A stretch of DNA of 64,000 nucleotides from Certhia americana (taxonomy: Eukaryota > Chordata > Aves > Passeriformes > Certhiidae), in NCBI GenBank assembly GCA_018697195.1, contig CM031858.1, forward strand, positions 88,729,316 through 88,793,315, written 5' to 3'. A model generated the notes under the pieces. It made no database searches, was not told the DNA's origin, and saw nothing but the letters and a program-made list of their open reading frames with translations. Both the position numbers and the translations under genes were made by a program. Shown piece after piece: positions 48,801-58,389 of the stretch; positions within the stretch are counted from its first letter, which is position 1; each line of letters begins with the position of its first letter.

Positions 48801-50040
48801 TTTATCTCAGTTCTAAAAGAGCATGCGGTTGGTCAATAGGATTAACTACTTCTACACAGATTTGTACGTAAACATTGAGGCACAAGACTTGGACATGAGC
48901 TGAGTGCCCTCCCTTTGCAATGATTACATTCTTGAACGTCTGGGGAGGGAATTAGGTGACAGTGGCCATTGGCTTCCCCTCAGATGAACCCAGCTGTTGT
49001 CATCCAGCCATCAACAGACTGGAAATTACTATCTTGAAGGCACTGAAGAGTTTACAAGCAGTCTTATGGGACTGAAACCACTCCCTTCTGCCCTCCCCAT
49101 GCTAGAACCAGTGGCATCCAGCTACTTGCACAGTGTGAACTGGACATCTATGAAGTGGTGCACAAGCCCAAGGTCCAAGCATTGCTGGTGGAGGCACTGT
49201 GCTTGATCAAGGGTGTGTGGGCTTTTTATGAGTTTTGTTGTTTGGTTGGTTTTTGGCTTTTTGTTAATTTTCAACTCTAGTTCACTGTATAGTTAGAAAC
49301 CTCAGGCTGTAGCATTTCCTCACTTACAGCACTGGAATATGTTAGCATAAAATGTGTCTAAATCAAATTACATTAAATCCTCCAGTCTTCGTATAAATGC
49401 ACCCCTGTCCGTATTGTATTAATGTATTGCTTTACTTATTGGCTTATTGGGAACTTCTTGTTAATGTTTTAATTAGCAAGATAAGTCACCACCTCTACTA
49501 TTTGTGTGATGCACCGTATCTGTGGGGTTGGAGTCCACCTCTGCCCAGCCCTGGTCAGTCGACTTGGTTATATAAGGTACACATGCTTGGGTACCTATAA
49601 ATATTAGCAAGCAGCTGTCACAAAGGGATTTGAACGAGCTGCTCGGGACCTCGAAAACATAATAGCTTGGCACCCAGAAATACAAAACTTTGATAACATA
49701 CTACAAGGTCACGAATTGGGGGGAGAGGGTAAGGAGGTGGCGAGTGCTTTTAATCTTTGTCTCTTCTATAAAAAACCCTAGTTTTCTTGCTTCGTGTTTC
49801 TGGTATACATCGGATATTTACAATTTTTATCACACTAGGATATGACATTCCTGGCCTTGCCAGTGCTTTTGTTTGGCTATTTATAGCAGCTTCTGGTCAT
49901 TGTTGAGCAAAGGCGATTGCCCTGCCCTCTGGCCCTTTCTTAAGCAGATTTTGGGCAGAAGCTCCTCTCGTGTGGCACTAATTGAAGTGACTGGTGGAGG
50001 GGGTGTTGTGAGCACACTTGTGCTGATCTGCCAGGGTCTA
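42810..50040. other. gene-free region upstream of the CpG island
   Basis: Unique AT-rich sequence with short open frames only. It contains the GT-rich array at 44,943-45,002 and a pyrimidine-rich stretch at 46,620-46,665. The interval 46,780-46,960 has several TAATTA/ATTTAATT-type motifs and looks less decayed than its surroundings. From about 49,620 onward CpG dinucleotides become more common, as expected for the shore of the CpG island at 50,120. A TATATAAG motif at 49,569-49,576 is isolated and I do not assign it to a promoter. Confidence 0.5.
44943..45002. repeat. (GT)n-rich, G-rich microsatellite
   Basis: Two GT arrays flank a G-rich middle (GAGGGGGTGATGGTGGTGTGGGGGG). The G runs make it a weak G-quadruplex candidate. 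Purine and pyrimidine alternate in the GT parts, so Z-DNA is also possible. Confidence 0.93.
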
Positions 50041-50123
50041 AGCCAAGGGAGGAAGAGAGGATAAAACAGGGAAAAGGGAGGAAAGAGGAAGGGGAAAAAA
50101 AAAAAAAAAAAAAAAAAAAAAAA
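50041..50123 (+). repeat. polypurine tract ending in A29
   Basis: From 50,041 the plus strand is almost all purine (GGAAGAGAGG-like, then GGGGAAAAAA), ending in an uninterrupted run of 29 A at 50,095-50,123. The CpG island begins at the next base. Long poly(dA:dT) tracts are known to exclude nucleosomes, so this could help keep the promoter open. It could also be the scar of a poly(A)-tailed retroposon, but no body is visible. Confidence 0.9.
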
Positions 50124-50149
50124 GCGCCGGGCTTTCGGGCTTTGCCTGG

Positions 50150-50536
50150 CTCCGGCAGAGCGGAGGGCTGCGAGGGCTGCCGGCCATCTGTCCGCGCAGG
50201 GCGGCACGGCGGGAGCTGCTGCGGCGGGGGAGGCGGGAGCGGAGCCGCTCCGCAGGTGGGTGCCGGGGGAGCGGGGCGGGCGCTGCCCGGCTGGGCGCCG
50301 GGCTCTTTGTGCGCGGCGGCGGAGCGGGCCGGCCGCGGGGAGCCTGGAGGGCCGCGTCCGGGACGGGCAACGCCGCGAGGAGTCGGGAAAACTCCAGTTG
50401 TGAAAGCCCGAGCCCAACAAGTTGCGGTAGAAGTGCTCCGTGCGCAGATGGGGTTGGTGTATCCGCCGCAGGAGTGAGGCGCGCTGAGGGAGATTTCGTC
50501 AGGGACTGTCAGTCGGGAAGTGTGGGCTTCCCTCGG
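50150..50536 (+). other. candidate non-coding first exon
   Basis: The segment ends at a strong donor, CTCGG followed by GTGAGTAA (GT at 50,537). An alternative shorter exon would end at CCGCAG followed by GTGGGT (GT at 50,256). The start is only approximate because the transcription start site cannot be read from sequence. The only plausible ATG I see in the exon opens a 9-codon frame (50,448-50,477), so the exon is probably 5' untranslated, with the main coding start in a later exon outside the window or not recognised. Alternative use of the two donors would give two leader lengths. Confidence 0.5.
50448..50477 (+). other. possible 9-codon upstream open frame
   Basis: ATG at 50,448 (context GCGCAGATGG, with G at +4) opens a frame encoding MGLVYPPQE and stops at TGA 50,475-50,477, inside the candidate first exon. 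If this leader is transcribed, the frame could reduce translation of the downstream coding region. It may equally be incidental. Confidence 0.3.
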
Positions 50537-51322
50537 GTGAGTAACCCCGCCTGAGCCGGGGCTCCTGCTCTCCAAGGCGGTAATATCATCCGGAGCCTGC
50601 TCGGTGTGTGTCCGTGTGCCTCTGGTTAATGGTTTCCTGCAAGTTTAACGTGGAGCGGGAAGAGGCCGAGGAAGACCACAGGGGTTGCGGAGGGATTAGG
50701 AAGGCAGAGGTTAGTAAATTTGACGTGCTGTAAACCAGCATCACTGTCAGAAGCAACCAACCTGGGATATTGTCCCGTATTTTGGAATTTGTATTGGCAT
50801 TGGAAGTTACCGCCTTTCGTTCAAGTGTTAATGTTCTTGGGGGCTTTTCTTGCTGTTGTTTTTAAGTTGCTGTGTAAACAGCCTGAGTAAACGACCGGGT
50901 CGTCGCTCAGCGAGTTGTGCAGTGGGGGAAAAGTGAACTTCGAAGTGTGTGTCTGCTAAAGAAAAGTTTGAAAATATGTGGTAGTTTTAAATTAACAGTA
51001 ATAATAGAGAAGTGTGGGCTTCATTCCTCAGTGCTATGGTTATTAATAGTATTATTTTTGAAAATGAAAGAAAAATTGTTCCTGTGTGCCTAAAATTATG
51101 TTTTAGTGTCCTTTATGCATCTGTTAGAATGTCCTGTTAGTGGATATGGTTATGTTTAGTGTACAGCTGGTATTTGTGTTTCTGATAACCTTCCTAGTGC
51201 TGCTGGAAAAATAAACACTCAATTAACACACAGTACCTAAACATGTTTTAACAGCTCAGGCAAAATTATAGACAGCAAAATGCTGTCATAGCTGGCAATT
51301 CCTTTGCATGCCTTCAAGTGTT

Positions 51323-51350
51323 AAAAATAAATAAATAAATATTTATTTAA
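51323..51350. repeat. (AAAT)n short array
   Basis: About four AAAT units followed by ATTTATTTAA, which makes the block partly self-complementary. Confidence 0.85.
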
Positions 51351-54300
51351 ATGTGTGTGTACCATCCAGTCTAGCTGTATGCCTTGTTTGTTTCTTTTGT
51401 GTATGGTTCTAGAAGTAGAACAATAGTGAAAAGTGGAGTTGAGCAGCTGGTAATACATTTGTCCATTTCTTATCCCTAAAAAGATTCCTGGTGCAAAGTT
51501 CATGAACTATCACTGAGAATGGATCAAAGCAGAGTCCAGGAATTGGCCATGCCGAAATCTGTCGAGAGTTTATAAAAATAAACAGAAAAGTTGAGTTTGC
51601 TTCCTCACAAACCTCTTAAGAAATATGTCCTCTGTCTAGTATGCTACTCACTGTATTCAAGGCAAGGAAAAATCCTTGATGAATCATATGGATATTGCTC
51701 CATACCCTCCTTATCTATAATCAGGCGAACAAAAATATTTTTACTTTCTTTAGTCTGGAATAGCTGGTTTCTTACAGAAGACTTTGCCTTCTTTCTTTCT
51801 CTCATCTGTGTCCTTGCTGCGAAAACCAGTCTTCAAGAATATAAGCATTTGTTTTACAGGTTATATTCCTTATCTCTCCTGCCTTCCAATTTATGTTGGT
51901 TTGAATATTTCTGTAATATTGAATTCAGTTGCCATTACTTCCTTCAAGGACCCTGTTTAAACACATTTGTAGAGTGTGTGCAGTCTGATAACGTGTAGCG
52001 CCATGGATATATTTAATTTTATTCTTACATGGCTCAATCTATTTCTCTTGTTACTTCAGAGAAGCAAGAAACATGATGAACGCTCCATTAGTGGTATTGT
52101 AGGAAATACATTTGCGTGAGTGCACAGTCAGTAAGAAACTGTTTTTATTTGAAAGCCTTCTCCTACCAGCGCACTAATAGCCCTAACCTGTGCCGCATGT
52201 CTTCAGTGCTAGATTGCATTTGCTCTTAGGTTTTCTAAATAAATACAACTTTTATTCAGGAGAGCTGCATTTTCACCAAATGCCCGGGCTCCATGTTCCT
52301 TTTCAGCCTTTGCAGCGTCTGAGTGCTGCGGGAATTTGCTGGGCAAAGGACTGGGTGTCTGTGGGGCAGGCAGTTCAGGATGCAGCCCTTCTCAGAAGCC
52401 AGCCTTGGTATTCTAGGGCGCTGAGTCTGATAATAAAGTCAAGTGAAATGTGGTATTAAAAATATAAGTCAAATCCAAAGACTGTTCTGTTGGTTGGATA
52501 CCCAAGAGCAAGCTAGAATAGCCACACTGACAGATAACTGAAAATGCGGTGAGCGACTTCGGCAAGCCGTGAGGGAGAGTGCTCGGTTTTCTGTGCGTGA
52601 AGCTGCTTTCCATGGATCCATCACAGGGCAAGAGGCTGTCCTGGTGAAAGGACAGGGGTTCACATCCCCTGTGCTCAGTATCCAGGGAGAACGACAGAAT
52701 ATAGGGGAGCAGAGGGTGAGGTAGCCCTCCTGCTTAGGAGTGCTGGGAGCCTGGGTCCAAGCATGCTGGGCAGGGACAACTCCAGAGGGACCCTGCAGCA
52801 GGGCAGGGGTGTATCACTGCAGTGAAAAGTTGGGGAGCAGCTTGCAACGCTAATGGGGGACGTGACCGCAGCCACAGGTGTGTGTGGCAGAAGTGGAGAA
52901 GAGGTATTTGTGGGAGGGAAGCGTTTTGGAGTGTTAGATGTTGTGGCAAAACACCTGGTGGTGATGGTGTAATGTTTTTAAGGTGGAAGAGAGATCAGAG
53001 GTCTGGTGGAGCAAGCAGTAAATGCAGGCGGGTGGCACCAGGAGCCAAAGGTTTTAAGGTTACGACAGGAGCTTTGCAGCTGGATGAGTGACTCCATTTG
53101 GGTGCTGTGGAAAGAGTGAGTCAGGAGCTGGGAAGAACCATTGGGGTTCCTGTTTGTCATCACAGACCAAGGAGGAAGCATTAGGCAGCTAAGCTGAGGG
53201 CAGATGACGTGCAGCAATTATAACTGGGGTTCAGCGTGAGGGATGACAGCCAGGAGGCAGGGGCACAGTGAATAGTCTTTAGCCTTTTCTGTGGCATATG
53301 TGAAATAGGGAGAACAAACTTAGAGTTCAAAGCAAAACTTAAGCATATCAACCAAAATGATTCCGTAGCACTGAAGCTTTTTACTGTCTTTGATACGCTC
53401 TCTCCAAGATTTTCAGTTTGTGGGATCTCCATCTTCTAATGTTTATAACAACATCATGATTGGGGATTGTAGAACGCACAGAAATTAATTTTCATAGACT
53501 TTGCCATATCATTTTCCTTTAGAAGAGACCTAGTTGCACTTTCAGAACAGATGCAGCTCTATTGTAATCATTTGCTAAGCAACAGGCTCACTGCGCTGCC
53601 TATGAAGCACAAAAGCAAGGGACGCTTTGACATGTCACGTAAACCTTACGTAAAGTTTGTGAGCAGCAGCAGAAAGAGTGAGTGATGAACGCTCTCGGTT
53701 TTGTTCCTTACGTGAAAATAGTTTATAGTTGGGTATTTTTTTCTGCTGGCTGCCATCAGCAATAGAAGTATCAACAGGAGAAAAATGGGTCGCTTGGGTT
53801 TTAGCATTAAGCAGCAAATCCAGGGCCAATAGGATTTAGCTGGGATGTTAAGGTTTATTCAGTGCATTTAGTTAATGAAGTTGGGGAGGGGAGGAAGAAG
53901 GAAAAAGTCTGTGTCCGGGCTTGGGGGAAGGGACGAAACAGCCTGCTGCCACTGAGTGCATCCTACAGTGACTTCTTCTGATTGATAGATGCTCCACAAG
54001 ACAAAAAACAACTGAGCAAAACAGGTTTTAATTTAAAAAATCAGCTCAATCAGCCAGTTCTTTTGGATTAAAATCAAGCAGAAAGGCTTTGAAACAGACA
54101 TCTACTTGGTCTTAAGGGTGAGTTTTTACCCCTAAGGGTGTAAGCCCGTCAGCTGGTGAGAGGGAAGAGGGAGATAATAATAATACATGCAAGCATCTAT
54201 GAAGTGGTCATAGAGCCATGGAGATATTCAGCAAGAGCAATTGTGTGTTAATATTCATCAGTCAGGCACTGAAGTCAAGTTCAGGCTAACAAACTCCCTT

Positions 54301-55080
54301 TTGAGCACTCTGCCAGATTTCTAGCAGAGAGCCCATCATCCCCTACGCACACGGGTGGCCCTGTGCTGTGCCCATATTCTGAAGCCTTTGTGTCCCCTGC
54401 CAGAGGCTGTCATCTTGTGTACACACATGCTGTTCAGCATCTTGACTTGCTTTCTGAGCCCTGAAAGCCTTCAGCACAGAGGCACAAAAAACAATTAGTA
54501 TAGAAAGTCATTGTTATTTAAAATATGAAGGGCTCCTATCTATATGTCCAAAAAAAAATTTGCAAACCAGCATGAATTGATCTCTTCCTCCATGGGAATT
54601 AGTTTGTTGGGTTTTTTTTAATTCTGGTTCTCTAATTCTGGCTCCCACTTGGATCACACCTTGTTTTCCCCAAAGTTGTCATGGTAAGTTATAGTCAGAT
54701 GAAATTTCTTTCTCCCGTGCACCTCCTCGGAAGTCTGTGCTTGACTGTAGTGTCTCGACGCTGCTGGGAGTTGTTGAGCAGCAATTAACTCTGTCAAGAC
54801 TCAGCCAGTGACCTCAGCAGAATTTTCTCCGAGGGGGGATGTGGGCATTGGTGGCAGATCTGAGTAACAGTATGGAAGAAATAAGCAGCAGGTTTATAAA
54901 ATGAATAAAATGAGTCCATGTACCTGTTCTTGGCATAATCTAGTTGCTTAGCTTATAGCTTGATACAATTCTGTGAGGATGTTGTAGTATTTCTTAGTGG
55001 AATTTATTGCAATAACACCTGAAAACTTTCACAAAATGGTATAGATAAAAACTTGAATCTGTGATTTTTGGTGGGTTTTT

Positions 55081-55150
55081 GTCTGGTTTTGAGTTTTGTT
55101 GTTGTTGTGTTTTTTTGTTTTTTGTGTTTTTTTTTTTTTTTTTTTCTTTT
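55081..55150. repeat. T/G-rich low-complexity tract
   Basis: TTGTTGTTG-type sequence grading into a T19 run at 55,127-55,145. It is simple sequence. Confidence 0.88.
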
Positions 55151-56138
55151 TGACCTTACAAACATTTTAAGATAAATATTTTCAAAGAATAATTTTTTTT
55201 AAAAAGTAGTGAAAATGCTTAGGAAAACAGTGTCCTTTTCTGCTTTGTCCTGTACTGGTTTATTTCTATTAGAGTCACAGAACATTTACTGAAAAATATT
55301 TACTTACAGAATAGTTTAGGCATATGTCTCTAATAAAAAAGAAAGAATTTGATTTTATTAAAATTAAATAAACCAGCAAAAGGACTTGCTTACAGCAGGG
55401 CTTTATGAATGTTCAGCCAACTTTTAGAAAATGGGGTGGCTGTGTCAGAACAGCAGTCCCAGGCACGGCAGCAGGAGTCTGGGCAGCTGCACACAGAGAA
55501 TATGGAGGTTTAGGAAAAGACTTCTGGCATCTTTTATATACTAATAGGTATATGTTTGTTGGTAAACAAATACAGATATTATTGCTGATCTTAGGATTTC
55601 AGGAAATGAAATCTGAGCAGTCTGATTGTCTCAGTGGCAGCAAGAGAAGCATAATATTATCCCAGATGCAGAGCATGCTATAGAAAAGTAAAGGTGTGTA
55701 CATATCCCAAGAAAAAGAATACTTTGGGATGTATCTACATAGTAATGAAGTGTTTGGTGCAATGTCCACACCATCTAGTCCTGTTTTTGTGATGGTCTAT
55801 TACCTTTACCCCTGTTGGCATATGTTTTTTTGTCAGTGGGCAGTAAAGCACCTATTCAGCATTTGAGCCTAAATGACTAGAAGGACAGAATCTGAGAGTT
55901 GAAGACCATAAAATGATTTTTCTGTGATTTCACTCAGTTAACGAAACTGCGTGCATACCTTGAGGATCTCATTAGCCTGGTTCTAACTACGTGCCAGCAT
56001 CTACCCAGAAGAGCAAACAGAACATTTCTGGCTGTGTTGTAACATTAAACATTCTGTAAAACAGCAGAGATTTTGAATGAAAAGGCTGTGAAACACTGGG
56101 GGCTAATGCAACCTTTGTAAATGCTGTAAATCCAATCA

Positions 56139-56178
56139 ATAATTACTATGTAGGCTCGATAATTACTATATAGTACTG
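56139..56178. repeat. 20-bp tandem duplication
   Basis: ATAATTACTATGTAGGCTCG is followed by a copy beginning ATAATTACTATATAG that diverges at its end. Confidence 0.8.
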
Positions 56179-57719
56179 GATTAAATACTGAAGGTCCTCG
56201 ATCTTTATTAATCTAGTGGAGATTTCCGTATGATCAAAGTGATTAAAAAACCTGTTTTCTTTCTTTTTAAGAGTATGTTATACCTGTGAGAGTAAATTAA
56301 AATAAAATGTTTTGCTCCTGCAGACAGGAAGACATGATAGTTCTACCTTTGTTCCACTAGGCAAGTTTATAGTATTGATTCACAGTGATGAGGATTTGGA
56401 GTTCCAAGTCCTTTTAATTCAAAGAAGGTGGATAGGTGGATTTTGATTGAGTAGCAGGGAGCATCAAAAGTTGCACCATTAGATTTCTCCCTGAAGAACA
56501 AGGGCTCTGTGCAGACACTGAGAGGAAGATGCACTTTGTTTCCCCCTTCCTCCTTCCCCCATCAGCATTCGCAGTGCACAAGTAGAGATGCCTGGTAGGT
56601 ACTGAAGAGGCTGTCACTGTTAATTTACTGTGAGCATCCCATGCTGACTGGGGTGGGATAGAGGATGCTGAACAGAAATTATAAGAGCTATTGAAATTGG
56701 CTGGAAACAAAGTCCAATGTCCCTTCAATGTTCCTAATGTCAGATAAGTAAGATTCTCAGAATCTGATCCTGTCTTTCAAAATGCTGCTTAAATTTTAGG
56801 AGCTTCTCTTGTTTGTATAGGAATGATACTTCTCTGACAGAAGACTCCAGCATGAGCCATGGTGGTGGAGCCTCCTAAAGCTGTTATTTTTTCCACTGAC
56901 TACCTAGAGCAGATCCCCAAGCAGTCCCCAGTCCTGACAGAAACCTGGCTGCACTTGGAGGTGTCTGCTTGGGGGTGACCATCACGTGTTGGTTGTGGCT
57001 TTCCCCCACTTCCAGCCACCATTGCTGTTGGCCTCCTGTTTGCTTACAGGAACCTTAATTGCCAATATATCTCTAGGAGCTTCAGTACCAATTAATCTGT
57101 TGGCATGTCCTGTTATAACTTAATATGTGACATCGTGGTATTCATCCTCTTATTGGTAGCTAATTAGCATTTCTGAGTAATTTCCCCCATGTCTTGAAAA
57201 GTGCTTTTAGAAGGCACTGATCTTGAGCTGTGACAGTAACTTCAGGAATACCTGTTCCTGTTCTTGGCTGTGGAGCAAATGCATCAGCTTAAAAACTGGA
57301 AATGCAAATTGCTTCCCTCTGCAGCTATTAAGAGAATCATGACTGAGTGTAAGAGTAGCTCACCTGTTTTGTTCCATATTGCTGCAGAATAGGATCGCAT
57401 CCATGGCCAGTTGCTGAGTTCCAGCTGATGAGTGATACCTCTCAGTGGTACTTCCTAGCCAGTGGCTGAAACAAGCTCCTTGTAGCTGTGTGAGCATACT
57501 TGATTCTGCTTGGATGACATTCTCTGATTTCTCAGAAACATCCTTCCTCTCTTCCTGGTTTCTGATTTCAATGGAAAGATGATAAAAAGCAGAAGTATGA
57601 CCATTTAAGGACCTATCTTGGTATTTCCATATTTTCTGTTATTGCTCTCTTTCTGTCAAAGGTTGCTTTAGCTTTTACATTTGGTAAACTTTGACAGGGC
57701 TGGGCAATTGTATCCACAA

Positions 57720-57774
57720 TATATATATATATAATCCACACAACACCAGTTGTGGTGGATTATATATATATATA
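57720..57774. repeat. 25-bp near-perfect inverted repeat (hairpin)
   Basis: The left arm at 57,720-57,744 is 13 bases of alternating TA, then AATCCAC, then ACAAC. A 4-base loop (ACCA) follows. The right arm at 57,749-57,774 is GTTGT, one unpaired G, GTGGATT and 13 bases of alternating AT. All 25 arm positions pair except for the single bulged G. A (CA)n array follows directly at 57,774-57,790. The non-repetitive inner 12 bp of the stem show this is more than an AT microsatellite folding on itself. Confidence 0.93.
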
Positions 57775-57790
57775 CACACACACACACACA
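57774..57790. repeat. (CA)n microsatellite
   Basis: Eight CA units abutting the hairpin's right arm and followed by TGTATATAT, which again can pair with the ACA/ATA sequence upstream. Confidence 0.93.
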
Positions 57791-58330
57791 TGTATATATC
57801 CAGTTTTGTTGGTAGTTACTTCTTGACCCCAGATTTGCTAGGGGGATATTGCTGACACACAATTTGGACTTCGGGCTGTGCCTTGTCATTTTTGGGTTTC
57901 CTTTTAGGGTGATCTGCTAACCAGGACCTATTCACTTCTAATCCTGTTTATCATCTGAAAAGAAATCTCCCAGCCCTGTGACCTTTCCCTGCCTGTTTTA
58001 CTGCTGGTTAAGAAACAACCCCAATCATGCTTTGAGTGGGTGTGTGGAGGGAGTTACTGGGGTGCTGGCAAGAGAATGCTTTACAAAAAAAGTGTACAGG
58101 AATCTATTTTACTGTGCTTTTATTAAACACGAATTTTTCTGCACAGATGGATGGGCTTTTACTTGGCTCAGGTGTAGAAGGCCTGCCAATATATGTCCAA
58201 ACCTTTCTAAAGCAACTTGAATTCCCCTAGGAGAAAGGCATTAAAGTTCCTGTGAAAATGGAGTTTTCTTTTACCTTGTGACCTTTCTGATTTCCCATCC
58301 CTAGACAGGAATGACCCAATCTCCAGTGAC

Positions 58331-58344
58331 TATTATTATTGTTG

Positions 58345-58382
<38 letters not shown>

Positions 58383-58389
58383 GTTATTC
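58331..58389. repeat. (ATT)n trinucleotide microsatellite
   Basis: About 19 TTA/TTG units with GTT interruptions at both ends and an uninterrupted ATT core. It is likely polymorphic. Confidence 0.97.

Larger units (their letters stand above)
50120..50560 (+). promoter_or_regulatory. CpG-island promoter
   Basis: About 440 bp with very high G+C and dense CpG, in sharp contrast to the AT-rich, CpG-poor flanks. GC boxes that would bind Sp1-type factors occur at about 50,226-50,240 (GGGGGAGGCGGGAGCGG) and 50,271-50,283 (GCGGGGCGGGCGC). There is no TATA box at a suitable distance, which fits a dispersed-start, housekeeping or developmental CpG-island promoter. Orientation is inferred from two good splice donors on the plus strand and none noticed on the minus strand; a bidirectional promoter is not excluded. 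I do not recognise the gene. Confidence 0.8.

Noticed and set aside
49569..49576. TATATAAG as a TATA box
   Set aside because: It lies about 550 bp upstream of the CpG island, with no sign of an exon or transcript start at the right spacing.
50142..50477. 111-codon plus-strand frame in the CpG island
   Set aside because: It has no ATG near its start (TTG), is Gly/Ala/Arg-rich from base composition alone, and crosses the proximal splice donor.
49940..50575. 211-codon minus-strand open frame across the CpG island
   Set aside because: It reads through the A29 tract as a run of phenylalanine and through GC-rich DNA as Pro/Arg/Ala-rich sequence. GC-rich DNA lacks stop codons, so such frames arise by chance.
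52621..52680. tRNA-like arms: a 5-bp stem with 7-base TTCACAT loop at 52,654-52,670 after another small hairpin
   Set aside because: No D arm, acceptor stem or A box at the right spacing. The arm is a chance hairpin.
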